From: Pseudoalteromonas carrageenovora IAM 12662
GTDB taxonomy: Bacteria > Pseudomonadota > Gammaproteobacteria > Enterobacterales > Alteromonadaceae
Direction: 5' to 3'
Length of the DNA stretch: 64,000 nucleotides
Assembly: GCF_900239935.1 (NCBI RefSeq)
Contig: NZ_LT965928.1
Coordinates: 482,945-546,944, forward strand
Shown here: positions 1 through 9,297 of the stretch, piece by piece
How the letters are laid out: each line of letters opens with the position of its first letter
How positions within the stretch are numbered: the stretch's first letter is position 1
Program-made: the position numbers and the translations under genes
Notes under the pieces: generated by a model
What the model saw: only the letters and a program-made list of their open reading frames with translations
Told to the model about the DNA's origin: nothing
The model's database searches: none

Positions 1-18
1 ACAAATGCAGATATTTAA

Positions 19-1119
19 ATGAAAGATAATAAAATAACACTTTTTGTTAGCTCTTTGGCCGGAGGCGGGGCAGAAGGAGTTTGTGTTAATGTAGCAAATG
101 GACTAGCCAAAAACGGCTGGGATGTAGACTTAATTGTATTACATTTAAAAAATGCAGCTTATTTAGATCGTGTTAACGAAAACGTAAATTTAATATCGTT
201 AAATGCAGGCAATGCAAGGTACGCTATTGTTCCGTTATTAAAATATATTCGCCAAAACAAAATAGAAAAAATCGTTGTATTTAAATATGAACTAGCGGTA
301 TTACTTATTCTATTAAAAAGTGTTTTAAGACTTAACATAAAAGTCATAGCACGGAATATTAATACTTTTTCTCAATCTAGTGGCCAAGGTAAAGGGATAT
401 GGCGTAGATATATTGCCAACCCATTAATCCAACATTACTTTTGTAAAGCTGATCATGTAATAAATCAATGTGAAGCAATGCAGGAAGATTTATTAACTGC
501 GTTTCCTGAATTAAAAGGAAGAACCAGTGTAATCTTAAATCCTGTAGCAAAGCATGTTGAAGACTATGTGGAAAACCATAATAAAGAAAATAATAACAAG
601 CAGAACTATATACTATGTGTAGGGCGTTTGGAGAAACAAAAGGCCTTTCATTTTGCATTAGAAGCGTTCGCTAAAATAAGTAATAACTCCCCAAACTTAC
701 GACTAAAAATTGTAGGGCAAGGTAGCCTTGAAAGTGAGCTTAAAAGCTTAGCGAAGCAGCTTAAAATAAGTCAAAGCGTAGACTTTGAAGGCTTCCAACC
801 TCACATGCTCGATTATTATTTAAATGCTAAAGTTACTTTATTAACTTCTATTTACGAAGGCTTTCCTAACGTACTCGTAGAGTCCATAACCTTAGGCACT
901 CCTGTTGTTTCGTTTGACTGTCCGAGTGGACCAAGTGAAATAATAAACCAAGGGAGCAATGGCTACCTTGTAGAATATCAAAATATTGACGACCTTATAT
1001 TTTATTTAGACAAAAGCTTAAATACTCAGTTTGACTCTAAAGTTGTAATGGAAACAGCTAAAAAAAATAAAGTGTCAGAAGTTATTAAAAAATATTCAGA
1101 ACTTTTAAAGAATATTTAA
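19..1119 (+). CDS. GT4-family glycosyltransferase
   Basis: Probable retaining glycosyltransferase of the GT-B fold that adds a sugar to a lipid-linked repeat unit at the cytoplasmic face of the inner membrane. The N-terminal glycine-rich loop with GGGAE lies at residues 15-19. The C-terminal domain has the family E-x7-E region (YEGFPNVLVES, about residues 279-289), followed by a Gly/Pro-rich donor-binding stretch. Its 366 residues are normal for GT4. The start directly follows an in-frame TAA at 16-18, so it probably continues an operon from beyond the left edge, and the polymerase gene follows 13 bp later. Donor and acceptor cannot be read from the sequence. Confidence 0.85.
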   Translation: MKDNKITLFVSSLAGGGAEGVCVNVANGLAKNGWDVDLIVLHLKNAAYLDRVNENVNLISLNAGNARYAIVPLLKYIRQNKIEKIVVFKYELAVLLILLKSVLRLNIKVIARNINTFSQSSGQGKGIWRRYIANPLIQHYFCKADHVINQCEAMQEDLLTAFPELKGRTSVILNPVAKHVEDYVENHNKENNNKQNYILCVGRLEKQKAFHFALEAFAKISNNSPNLRLKIVGQGSLESELKSLAKQLKISQSVDFEGFQPHMLDYYLNAKVTLLTSIYEGFPNVLVESITLGTPVVSFDCPSGPSEIINQGSNGYLVEYQNIDDLIFYLDKSLNTQFDSKVVMETAKKNKVSEVIKKYSELLKNI

Positions 1120-1132
1120 CTGGGTTAATAGA

Positions 1133-2131
1133 ATGACTTCAATTGAAAAGCAGCTAATAAAATACAGAAACACCAAGCTTATTTATAGTTTAGCGGTACT
1201 GGCCTTAGCATTTTTATATGCTTTGGTTCTATCGAATTACATCCCGATGGATGTAACTATAAAAGATCGTGTAAACTACATCGAATATGCAAGCAGTCCA
1301 GAAATAATATTTGTTAGGTATTGGTCTAGCGGTATAATTTCTAGCTTTTTTAACGAACCAGTTTGGTTGGGGTTAAATTTTATATTTAGCCGCTTCTTAA
1401 CCCCTGAACAAGTTGTAGCAACAATAATATTTTTTTCAGCTTTTAGCTCTGCGTTCGTAGTACTTAAAATAAACCCAAGGTACGTTTTTTTTCTTGTTTT
1501 TATTTTGCTTTTCCCACAAGTGATAACTAAATATGTTGTCCACATCAGGCAGGGATTTGCTATTAGCTTATTTTTGTTGGGGTGGTTTTGCCAATCTCGT
1601 TCTTGGCGGTGGTTCTTCTTTGCTTTAACTCCTTTAATACATGCTAGCTTCTTTTTTATATTATTTTTATATGCATTTACTCACATTCTTAGAGATGTAA
1701 AGCTATCTAGTGACATAAGAACAATAGCGGTTATTTTATTTGGTTTGACGATAGGGGTAGGCCTTGGATTTTTAGCCGGTGCAGTAGGTGCAAGACAAGC
1801 AAACGTGTATGAGTTTAGTGCCAGCTCGGTCAGTGGTTTAGGTTTTGTTTTATGGTTATGTGTTTTTACTTTGTATTACTTGCAAGGACGAACATTCGCC
1901 AAAAAGAATGCTTTTGCAATGAGCATAATAGCCTTTTATCTATCCACTTACTTTTTGATTGAAGTTACAGGGCGAATTTTCGAAAGCTCTGTCGTAATAG
2001 TGTTACTAGCAAGTCTAGGCTTAACTTCGTGGAGAAGGCTTTGCTTTTTTGGATTAATAATATCGTTTACGTTAATTACGTGGATTCTTAGATTTAAAGA
2101 ACCTTGGTTAGGTTGGGGTACAGGGTTGTAA
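1133..2131 (+). CDS. EpsG-family polysaccharide polymerase (Wzy-like)
   Basis: Polytopic inner-membrane protein of 332 residues with about nine or ten hydrophobic segments. It resembles the EpsG/Wzy-like family: after a long N-terminal membrane region there is an H-x-RQGFA motif (around residues 137-143) and a later I-H-A-S motif (around 170), both typical. Such proteins join lipid-linked repeat units in the periplasm. The stop codon overlaps the next gene's ATG by one base (TAATG), which suggests translational coupling. A second polymerase of this family lies at 28742-29779 in the other locus. Linkage specificity cannot be inferred. Confidence 0.75.
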   Translation: MTSIEKQLIKYRNTKLIYSLAVLALAFLYALVLSNYIPMDVTIKDRVNYIEYASSPEIIFVRYWSSGIISSFFNEPVWLGLNFIFSRFLTPEQVVATIIFFSAFSSAFVVLKINPRYVFFLVFILLFPQVITKYVVHIRQGFAISLFLLGWFCQSRSWRWFFFALTPLIHASFFFILFLYAFTHILRDVKLSSDIRTIAVILFGLTIGVGLGFLAGAVGARQANVYEFSASSVSGLGFVLWLCVFTLYYLQGRTFAKKNAFAMSIIAFYLSTYFLIEVTGRIFESSVVIVLLASLGLTSWRRLCFFGLIISFTLITWILRFKEPWLGWGTGL

Positions 2132-3258
2132 TGAAAAAAATTATTCATATTTCTACAGGTTTAGAAAATGGCGGCGCAGAAGGCGTTTTATATAGACTCT
2201 GTAAAGGTGATAAGCATAATACACATATTGTGGTTTCATTAATTGGTAGGGGTAAATATGCTGACCTCTTGGAGGCTGAGGGAGTTAACGTTTATTGCCT
2301 CAATATGCCTTCAGGAAGGGTTTCTATTAATGGCTTATTAACCTTGTATAAATTAATTAAGCAGCAAAATGCCGACGTAATACAAACATGGATGTATCAT
2401 GCCGATTTGATTGGTGGAGTAGTGGCTAAGCTAGCCCGAGCAAAATCAATTTACTGGAATGTACGACACTCTACAATAGAAGTTGAACATTCTAAAAAAG
2501 CACTCGTGCTTGTTGCTAAAGCTTGTTCAATACTTTCAAAATGGATTCCAAAAAAAATTATTTATTGTGCTGAGCAAGCTAAAGTCACCCATGAGCTGTT
2601 AGGGTACGATACTTCAAAATCAATAGTCATTGGAAATGGCTACGATTTAGAGTTATTTACCGTTAATAATGCAGGAGCACATACCTTCCGTAACAGTATC
2701 GGTCTTGAGCAATCTGAATTGCTTATAGGTATGATCGGTCGATATAATCCGCAAAAAGATCATCATAATTTACTACAATCACTTAGCTTAGTAAAACAAG
2801 CTGGTTATTCGTTTAAATGCGTTTTAATTGGGCGAGAAATTGAACAAGGTAACCAGGTGTTAACTGGGCAAGTTGATAATTTAAATTTGACAGAAGAAAT
2901 TATTTTATTAGGTCAAAGAACCGATATACCTCACATAATGAACGCACTCGATATAAATATTTTATCTTCATCTTTTGGGGAGGGGTTTCCAAATGTCTTA
3001 GCTGAGGCTATGGCCTGCGGGACACCATGTGTAACTACAAATGTGGGAGATGCAGGGTTAATTGTAAAATCGACAGGTTGGGTTGTTAGCCCCAAAAATC
3101 ATAATGAACTAGCTGACGCTATTATTGGTGCTATTAAAGAAAAAGAGTTACATAAAGAAAATTGGTTAAATCGCTCAAAGGCATGTAGAAAAAGAGTTGA
3201 AGATAATTTTAGTATTAATTCAATGATTAATAACTATCACGCAGCTTGGTCAATATAG
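2131..3258 (+). CDS. GT4-family glycosyltransferase
   Basis: GT-B fold glycosyltransferase of 375 residues. The N-terminal nucleotide-sugar loop contains NGGAEG at about residues 10-15. The C-terminal signature is FGEGFPNVLAEAMACGTP near residues 282-299, with both conserved glutamates. I chose ATG 2131, not the upstream in-frame start at 2104, because it overlaps the preceding stop as TAATG and gives the normal N-terminus (MKKIIHISTG). It presumably adds one sugar of the repeat unit. A spacer of about 95 bp separates it from the next glycosyltransferase. Confidence 0.85.
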   Translation: MKKIIHISTGLENGGAEGVLYRLCKGDKHNTHIVVSLIGRGKYADLLEAEGVNVYCLNMPSGRVSINGLLTLYKLIKQQNADVIQTWMYHADLIGGVVAKLARAKSIYWNVRHSTIEVEHSKKALVLVAKACSILSKWIPKKIIYCAEQAKVTHELLGYDTSKSIVIGNGYDLELFTVNNAGAHTFRNSIGLEQSELLIGMIGRYNPQKDHHNLLQSLSLVKQAGYSFKCVLIGREIEQGNQVLTGQVDNLNLTEEIILLGQRTDIPHIMNALDINILSSSFGEGFPNVLAEAMACGTPCVTTNVGDAGLIVKSTGWVVSPKNHNELADAIIGAIKEKELHKENWLNRSKACRKRVEDNFSINSMINNYHAAWSI

Positions 3259-3352
3259 TTTAACTATTAATTATCTGCGTCTGTATTTATTAAAATCAAA
3301 CAAATAGGAAGTATTAAAATTTTTTCAAATTATCAACTTAGGAATAGAGCTA

Positions 3353-4492
3353 ATGCCTAAACTTTTATTTTTAGTTAATGTGGACTGGTTCTTTATTTCA
3401 CATCGTTTACCAATAGCGCAAGAAGCTCTTAAGCAAGAGTATGATGTTACTATAGCCTGCCATTTTACAGAGCATAAGCAAGAGCTTATAAATATGGGTT
3501 TTAATGTTGCAGAACTACCATTTAGTAGAAGTGGTGGCAGCATAGGTAATGAGCTAAAAACACTTAAAGCTATTCGTAACTTAATTAAGCAAGAGCAGCC
3601 ATCAGTTATTCATGCTGTAACAATAAAGCCTGTTTTATATGCAGGGTTAGTATTAAAAACAATTAAACAAAAAATACCGTTTGTAGCTGCTATATCAGGG
3701 TTAGGTTATGTTTTTACAGCAAATACTTTCAGAGCAAAGCTAACTAAGTTCGTAGCATCAATGGTATACAAAGTTGCGCTAGCTCATAAAAACAAAACGG
3801 TTATCTTTCAAAATAGATCAGATGAAAAAATACTAACAGATGTAGCTAAACTTAAAGCTAACGATAAAATACTTATTAAAGGTTCTGGTGTCGACTTATC
3901 TGTTTATAATCATATTCCTGAAATAAACAGTCCACATATTAAAGTTGCAATGGCATGTCGTTTACTACGTGAAAAAGGTGTTTATCAATATATTGAAGCT
4001 GCCAAAATAGTTAAAGCACAGCTACCAAATACACAGTTTTTGCTTATAGGAACACCCGACTTAGAAAACCCAAATACAATAAAACAAGCTGAAATTGACA
4101 AGTGGGTTAATGAAGGGGTAATCGATTACTTAGGGCACCGTAATGACATTCCTGCAATTTTCTCAGATGTAAACATTGTAAGCCTACCTTCTTTTTATGG
4201 TGAAGGCGTTCCAAAAGTACTTATTGAAGCAGCAGCATGCGGTAGAGCCATTGTGACAACTACAAATCCAGGTTGTAGTGATGCCATAATTAATAACGTA
4301 ACAGGGCTAGCTGTTCCACCTATGGATGCGAAACCTTTAGCTGATGCTTTTATTAAATTAATAAATAACACAAATGAACGAATGGAAATGGGTATTAAAG
4401 CCCGAGCATTTGCCGAAAAAGAGTTTGATGTTAAAGCTGTCGTAGATACTCACATCAAAATATATAAAGCATCGATGGATAAAAAGTTATGA
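3353..4492 (+). CDS. GT4 glycosyltransferase, PglA/CapM-like
   Basis: GT4 glycosyltransferase of 379 residues. The N-terminus (FLVNVDWFFISHRLPIA) and the internal SGLGYVF motif around residues 114-120 are typical of the PglA/CapM/WbuB-like branch, whose members often add the second sugar to an undecaprenyl-PP-linked amino sugar. The C-terminal E-x7-E lies in GEGVPKVLIEAAACG near residues 283-297. An AGGA ribosome-binding site sits about 8 bases before the ATG. The gene overlaps the following reductase gene by 4 bp (ATGA), so it probably acts right after the initiation step made by the next three genes. That role is inferred. Confidence 0.8.
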   Translation: MPKLLFLVNVDWFFISHRLPIAQEALKQEYDVTIACHFTEHKQELINMGFNVAELPFSRSGGSIGNELKTLKAIRNLIKQEQPSVIHAVTIKPVLYAGLVLKTIKQKIPFVAAISGLGYVFTANTFRAKLTKFVASMVYKVALAHKNKTVIFQNRSDEKILTDVAKLKANDKILIKGSGVDLSVYNHIPEINSPHIKVAMACRLLREKGVYQYIEAAKIVKAQLPNTQFLLIGTPDLENPNTIKQAEIDKWVNEGVIDYLGHRNDIPAIFSDVNIVSLPSFYGEGVPKVLIEAAACGRAIVTTTNPGCSDAIINNVTGLAVPPMDAKPLADAFIKLINNTNERMEMGIKARAFAEKEFDVKAVVDTHIKIYKASMDKKL

Positions 4493-5403
4493 TTGCTATA
4501 ACAGGCTATAGTGGCTTTGTTGGAAAAGAGTTACTAAAAAAAATAGATGTTGAAGAGTGTTTGTTACTTGGTAGGCAACCGATTACTGGTAATTATAAAC
4601 ATCAACATTTTGATCTTAGTGATGCAAAACAAAGCTTAAATTTAAGCGAAGTTAAAGTACTTATACACTGCGCCGCACGAGTCCATATAATGGATGATAA
4701 TTCTGCAAATCCAATAGATGAATTTAGAGCTGTAAATACAAAAGGGACTTTAAATTTAGCTACGCAAGCTGCCCAAGCTGGTGTTAAGCGATTTATATTT
4801 ATAAGTACAATTAAGGTAAATGGCGAGAGTACAACCGGTCGTACTCCTTTTAATGAGCAAGAAAATGCCCCAGAAGATCCATACGGAGTTTCTAAAGCAG
4901 AAGCAGAGCAAAAACTGCTAGCTTTAGGGCAAAAAACAGGTATGGAAATAGTAATAATCAGGCCCCCGTTAGTATACGGCGAAGGCGTAAAGGCTAACTT
5001 TGCATCTTTAATGAGGTTAGTAAATAAGGGTTTTCCTCTGCCTTTTAGAGCAATAAATAAAAATAAGAGAAGCTTAGTATCTGTATATAACTTAGTTGAT
5101 TTAATTAAGGTATGTGTTGAGCACCCAAATGCGGCTAATCAAGTGTTTTTAGCAAGTGATGATCATGACCTTTCTACTGCTGAAATGGTACAATTAATGG
5201 CTCAGGTACAGGGTAAGTCAAACTTGGCGCTCCCGGTACCGCCAGTTTTATTTTCAATAGCTGGCTCAATGCTAGGCAAAAAACAGGTAGTTGATCGTTT
5301 AACAGGATCACTACAAGTAGATATCACTCACACAAAAAATACACTTAATTGGACACCACCATATTCAGTTGAAGATGGCTTTAAGTTCTCAGCAAAAAAT
5401 TAA
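4489..5403 (+). CDS. NDP-sugar 4-keto reductase/epimerase (extended SDR)
   Basis: Extended short-chain dehydrogenase of 304 residues. The NAD(P)-binding TGYSGFVG is at residues 5-12, the catalytic Ser/Thr region is FIFISTIKVNGE, and the Y-x3-K pair is YGVSK around 132-136. It lies between a PglA-like transferase and a small phosphoglycosyl transferase plus WbpM-like dehydratase. In Rhizobium (WreQ) and Pseudomonas (WbpV-like) loci that neighbourhood makes UDP-QuiNAc or UDP-FucNAc by reducing UDP-4-keto-6-deoxy-GlcNAc. I infer the same job here; whether the product is quinovosamine or fucosamine cannot be told. It overlaps the upstream gene by 4 bp. Confidence 0.75.
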   Translation: MIAITGYSGFVGKELLKKIDVEECLLLGRQPITGNYKHQHFDLSDAKQSLNLSEVKVLIHCAARVHIMDDNSANPIDEFRAVNTKGTLNLATQAAQAGVKRFIFISTIKVNGESTTGRTPFNEQENAPEDPYGVSKAEAEQKLLALGQKTGMEIVIIRPPLVYGEGVKANFASLMRLVNKGFPLPFRAINKNKRSLVSVYNLVDLIKVCVEHPNAANQVFLASDDHDLSTAEMVQLMAQVQGKSNLALPVPPVLFSIAGSMLGKKQVVDRLTGSLQVDITHTKNTLNWTPPYSVEDGFKFSAKN

Positions 5404-5415
5404 ATAGGTTAATTA

Positions 5416-5964
5416 ATGATTCGTATACTCGACATTTTGTTTTCATTGGTAGGTTTAATATTTGCCATGCCATTTTTAATCATTTTATTCATCATAGGCT
5501 TATTTGATACAGGCTCACCACTTTTTATGCAAGAGCGCGTTGGCCGCAATAAAAAGCCATTTACCTTGGTAAAGTTCAGAACAATGACCGTAGATACAGC
5601 GTCGGTCGCTAGCCACCTGGCAAGCACTGCATCTATCACTCGCTTTGGTGGTTTTTTACGTAAAACTAAATTAGATGAACTACCGCAGCTTTGGAATGTA
5701 CTTAAAGGCGAAATGAGTTTAGTTGGGCCTCGCCCAGGCTTATTTAATCAAGAAGAACTTACTCAGGCTCGTGAGGCTAAAAATATATACAATGTGCGCC
5801 CTGGTATTACTGGTTTAGCCCAAGTCAATGAGATTGATATGTCTACACCAACGTTACTTGCTGAAACGGATGAAAAAATGATAGCCACTCTTAACCTAAA
5901 GCACTACTTCACTTACATACTGCAAACAGTGACAGGAAGTGGCAGTGGGGATAGAGTTAAATAG
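5416..5964 (+). CDS. Small phosphoglycosyl transferase (initiating sugar transferase)
   Basis: Monotopic phosphoglycosyl transferase of the bacterial sugar transferase family, 182 residues, about the size of PglC. One N-terminal hydrophobic re-entrant helix (residues 5-28) is followed by the conserved VKFRTM, the catalytic Asp-Glu pair in KLDELPQLWNVLKGEMSLVGPRP, and VRPGITGLAQV. It would transfer a sugar-1-phosphate, probably QuiNAc- or FucNAc-1-P given its neighbours, to undecaprenyl phosphate to start the repeat unit. The C-terminus is slightly short but all core motifs are present. A second initiating enzyme lies at 17417-18403, consistent with two polymers. Confidence 0.85.
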   Translation: MIRILDILFSLVGLIFAMPFLIILFIIGLFDTGSPLFMQERVGRNKKPFTLVKFRTMTVDTASVASHLASTASITRFGGFLRKTKLDELPQLWNVLKGEMSLVGPRPGLFNQEELTQAREAKNIYNVRPGITGLAQVNEIDMSTPTLLAETDEKMIATLNLKHYFTYILQTVTGSGSGDRVK

Positions 5965-6007
5965 CTTTACTTTCATACACAAATTTACAAAAAATAACCA
6001 AATACAT

Positions 6008-6039
6008 AAAGACTATATAATATTTTGAATATAGTCTTT
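6008..6039 (+). terminator. 11-bp hairpin between PGT and wbpM-like gene
   Basis: AAAGACTATAT (6008-6018) is an exact inverted repeat of ATATAGTCTTT (6029-6039) with a 10-base loop. It lies in the 163-bp space between the two genes. No long T-run follows, so it may be a weak terminator or attenuator or just RNA structure. Confidence 0.35.
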
Positions 6040-6127
6040 AACTATTAAGTGCAATAGTTGTTCATCTTGTAGTAAAATTGTAATCAATAGAATAGTAGTC
6101 TCACTGCTAGCTTCAGGGAAATGTATT

Positions 6128-8080
6128 GTGTTTTTAAAATATTTAGTTAATTTACCTCGCCCCCAAAAAAGAGTTGTATCACTTGTTGTAGATAGTATTT
6201 TTATTGTTGTAGCTTTTTGGCTCTCTTTTTTACTCAGGTTAGACAGCACCGCAGTTTTAAAAAATACACATACTTGGATATTATTAGCTACTGTTCTTCC
6301 GCTTAGCTTATTTAGCTTTGTAAAGCTTGGGCTTTACCGAGCTGTACTTCGTTACATGAACACACAAGCAATGTGGGCTATTATTGCTGGCGTTGTGCTC
6401 TCTACTGTATATTTAACCGTTTTGTCATTCTTTTTAAGTGCCCCTGTACCACGTACAGTGCCATTTATTTATGCCAGCTTTTGTATTTTATTTGTTGGCG
6501 GAGCAAGGCTTACCGTTCGCGCAGTTGTTGGGCAGATAACTATGCGCCGTAAAGAGGGCGTAATAATATATGGCGCAGGTTCTGCTGGGCGCCAGTTAGC
6601 AACTGCGCTTGCTAATGGCCCTGAGTATTCACCAGTCGCTTTTATAGACGACGACCCTAAAAAGCACTTATCGTTAATTCAAGGTGTTTGTGTGCATGCG
6701 CCTTCTCAAATTGCAGAAATAGCAAAGCAAAAATGTGCGAAAAAAATCTTACTCGCATTACCTAGTGTCTCAAGAAGCCGCCGAAAAGAAGTACTCAATG
6801 CAATAGAAAAGTTTAAATTACAAGTAATGACTATTCCGGGCATGGCCGATATTGTATCGGGTACTACCAACCTCGACGAAGTCAAAGATGTAGAAATTGA
6901 TGACCTACTAGGGCGAGATTCAGTTCAGCCTCGTCAAGATCTTATGTCAGCAAATATAGCTAATAAAGTGGTAATGGTAACAGGTGCCGGTGGTTCTATA
7001 GGCTCAGAGTTATGTAGGCAAATAATTAAAAATAACCCAATTAAAATAGTACTTTTTGAGCTGTCTGAGTTTGCCTTGTATGCAATAGAAAAAGAGCTAT
7101 CGGAATACTGCACTTCTAATAATTTAAATGTAGAAGTACTGCCTATTTTAGGCTCGATACAAAATAAAAAACTAGTTGAATCTACTTTCTCTACTTTTAG
7201 CGTTCAAACCGTTTATCATGCCGCGGCCTACAAGCATGTTCCACTGGTAGAACATAATGTAGTAGAAGGCGTACGTAATAATGTTTATGGTACTTATAAC
7301 GTTGCCACCGCAGCAATAAACGCTAAGGTAGAAACTTTTGTACTAATTTCAACAGATAAAGCAGTTCGCCCTACAAATATAATGGGCACAACCAAACGCA
7401 TGGCTGAACTAGTGCTACAAGGTTTGTCTGAAGTTCAAGATACAACGCGTTTTACAATGGTTCGCTTTGGTAATGTACTGGGATCGTCGGGTTCTGTTGT
7501 TCCATTATTTAGAAAGCAAATAAAAGCGGGTGGCCCAATTACTTTAACCCACCAAGACATTACTCGTTACTTTATGACAATACCGGAGGCAGCGCAGCTT
7601 GTTATTCAAGCTGGTGCAATGGGAGTTGGCAGCGATGTATTTGTACTTGATATGGGTGAACCCGTTAAAATTAAAGATTTAGCGACCAAAATGGTACATT
7701 TATCAGGCCTTGAGGTTAAACACGAAAAAAGACCAAATGGCGATATAGAAATAAAATGTACCGGTTTGCGCCCAGGTGAAAAGCTTTTTGAAGAGTTACT
7801 TATTGGCGACAATGTTATTGGAACCGACCACCCAAGAATTTTAAGTGCGCAAGAAATCAAAATGCCTTGGAATGAGCTTGAACCATTTTTAGGTAAACTT
7901 AAAGCCGCATGTGATGAGTCAAACCATCAAGAAATACGCAACTTGCTTTTAACTGCGCCAACAGCATTTTCACCAACCGATGGTATTTGCGACCTAAACT
8001 GGCAAGAAAAGCAAGAAAAGCAAGAAAAGCAAGGTAAGCAGACGAATGTAACTGTATTGCCTAAAGTAAATCGCTTTTGA
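6128..8080 (+). CDS. WbpM/FlaA1-like UDP-GlcNAc 4,6-dehydratase, membrane-bound
   Basis: Large membrane-anchored nucleotide-sugar dehydratase of 650 residues. Four N-terminal membrane helices (about residues 12-120) precede a CoA-binding-like Rossmann domain (GAGSAGRQL near 150) and the catalytic SDR domain (TGAGGSIGSE near 285). The catalytic triad appears to be the WbpM-type S-M-K variant: STDK, then NIMGTTKR with Met in place of Tyr. It should convert UDP-GlcNAc to UDP-4-keto-6-deoxy-GlcNAc, the substrate for the reductase at 4489. The start is GTG with AGGGA about 9 bases upstream. Near the C-terminus a 9-bp in-frame DNA repeat encodes repeated QEK units. Confidence 0.88.
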   Translation: MFLKYLVNLPRPQKRVVSLVVDSIFIVVAFWLSFLLRLDSTAVLKNTHTWILLATVLPLSLFSFVKLGLYRAVLRYMNTQAMWAIIAGVVLSTVYLTVLSFFLSAPVPRTVPFIYASFCILFVGGARLTVRAVVGQITMRRKEGVIIYGAGSAGRQLATALANGPEYSPVAFIDDDPKKHLSLIQGVCVHAPSQIAEIAKQKCAKKILLALPSVSRSRRKEVLNAIEKFKLQVMTIPGMADIVSGTTNLDEVKDVEIDDLLGRDSVQPRQDLMSANIANKVVMVTGAGGSIGSELCRQIIKNNPIKIVLFELSEFALYAIEKELSEYCTSNNLNVEVLPILGSIQNKKLVESTFSTFSVQTVYHAAAYKHVPLVEHNVVEGVRNNVYGTYNVATAAINAKVETFVLISTDKAVRPTNIMGTTKRMAELVLQGLSEVQDTTRFTMVRFGNVLGSSGSVVPLFRKQIKAGGPITLTHQDITRYFMTIPEAAQLVIQAGAMGVGSDVFVLDMGEPVKIKDLATKMVHLSGLEVKHEKRPNGDIEIKCTGLRPGEKLFEELLIGDNVIGTDHPRILSAQEIKMPWNELEPFLGKLKAACDESNHQEIRNLLLTAPTAFSPTDGICDLNWQEKQEKQEKQGKQTNVTVLPKVNRF

Positions 8081-8112
8081 GTAAAATTAAAGTTTAAAAG
8101 ATTAGGAATTTC

Positions 8113-9117
8113 ATGAAATATTTAGTAACAGGTGCTGCTGGGTTCATTGGTGCTGCAACATGTCAAAAGTTATTAGCAGCAGGGCATACTGTAGTCGGAA
8201 TTGACAACTTAAATGACTATTACGACGTAAATTTAAAATTAGCGCGCTTAGACTTATTTAAAGATCACACCAGCTTTAAGTTTATAAAACTTGATATTAG
8301 CGAACGTGCGCTTATGAGTGAATTGTTTAAAACTGAGCAATTCGATAAGGTAATTCACTTAGCGGCACAGGCTGGCGTTCGTTACTCAATTGAGAATCCA
8401 GACGCGTACGCCGACTCAAACTTAGTTGGACACTTAAACGTGCTAGAAGGGTGCAGAAATAATAAAGTTAAGCACCTTGTTTACGCATCATCTAGTTCTG
8501 TATACGGGCTAAACGAAAAAACACCATTTGAAACAACAGACAGTGTTGATCATCCTGTGTCGTTTTATGCCGCCACCAAAAAAGCCAACGAATTAATGGC
8601 CCATAGCTATTCACATTTATATAGCTTACCGACTACAGGGTTACGCTTTTTTACAGTTTATGGCCCGTGGGGTCGCCCAGATATGGCTCCATACATATTT
8701 ACTAAAAAAATCTTAAACAACGAAACTATCGACATTAATAATAATGGCGATATGTGGCGTGACTTTACCTACATAGACGATATTGTAGAGGGAGTAGTAC
8801 ACGCGGCTGATGTTATACCTAAAGCAAACCCAGATTGGAGAGTAGAAACAGGCTCACCAGCTTCAAGCTCTGCTCCGTATGCCGTTTATAATATAGGCCA
8901 TGGCAGCCCTATTAATCTAATGAAATTCATTGAAGCTATTGAAAGCGAATTAGGTATTGAAGCTAAAAAGAACTTCCGTGAAATGCAAGCTGGCGACGTT
9001 TATAAAACCTTTGCAGATACCCAAGACTTGTTTGCGGCTACTGGCTACAAAGCAAAGGTAGGTGTTAAAGAAGGCGTAAGCGAATTAGCCAAATGGTATA
9101 AAACCTTCTACTCGTAA
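8113..9117 (+). CDS. UDP-glucuronate 4-epimerase
   Basis: GalE-like extended SDR of 334 residues. TGAAGFIG (6-13) binds NAD, and the following IDNLNDYYDVNLKLARL is the usual signature of UDP-glucuronate 4-epimerases. Ser in YASSSSVYG and Tyr/Lys in YAATK (about 151-155) form the catalytic centre. It should interconvert UDP-GlcA and UDP-GalA, with UDP-GlcA coming from Ugd (41544-42710). It closes the left polysaccharide locus, 32 bp after the wbpM-like gene, and is followed by a repeat array. Naming is by family pattern only. Confidence 0.85.
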   Translation: MKYLVTGAAGFIGAATCQKLLAAGHTVVGIDNLNDYYDVNLKLARLDLFKDHTSFKFIKLDISERALMSELFKTEQFDKVIHLAAQAGVRYSIENPDAYADSNLVGHLNVLEGCRNNKVKHLVYASSSSVYGLNEKTPFETTDSVDHPVSFYAATKKANELMAHSYSHLYSLPTTGLRFFTVYGPWGRPDMAPYIFTKKILNNETIDINNNGDMWRDFTYIDDIVEGVVHAADVIPKANPDWRVETGSPASSSAPYAVYNIGHGSPINLMKFIEAIESELGIEAKKNFREMQAGDVYKTFADTQDLFAATGYKAKVGVKEGVSELAKWYKTFYS

Positions 9118-9174
9118 AATATCACCGCAAAAGCAAGCCTAAACCCTGCGCTAAATATAAGGTTTAACCTTGGC

Positions 9175-9254
9175 GTAGGCGTCTTGCTTGCTGGCTCACT
9201 AAAAGCGTAGCTTTTACGTATTTACCAAATTGCGCGAGCAAGCTTCACGCCTAC
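9175..9254. repeat. 80-bp REP-like palindrome, subfamily I
   Basis: An 80-bp imperfect palindrome that begins GTAGGCGTCTTGCTTGC and ends AGCAAGCTTCACGCCTAC, with an inner AAAAGCGTAGCTTTTA stem. It is the first unit of an array of about 123-bp period (palindrome plus a related spacer of about 43 bp) lying between the epimerase and beta-CASP nuclease genes. Confidence 0.85.
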
Positions 9255-9297
9255 AATAAAATCCTAAACCTACCTTTATTTCTAATGTTTACCACCC

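Noticed and set aside
1..18. Possible end of an upstream gene (in-frame TAA at 16-18)
   Set aside because: Only six codons are visible and any frame could end there; not enough to call a gene.
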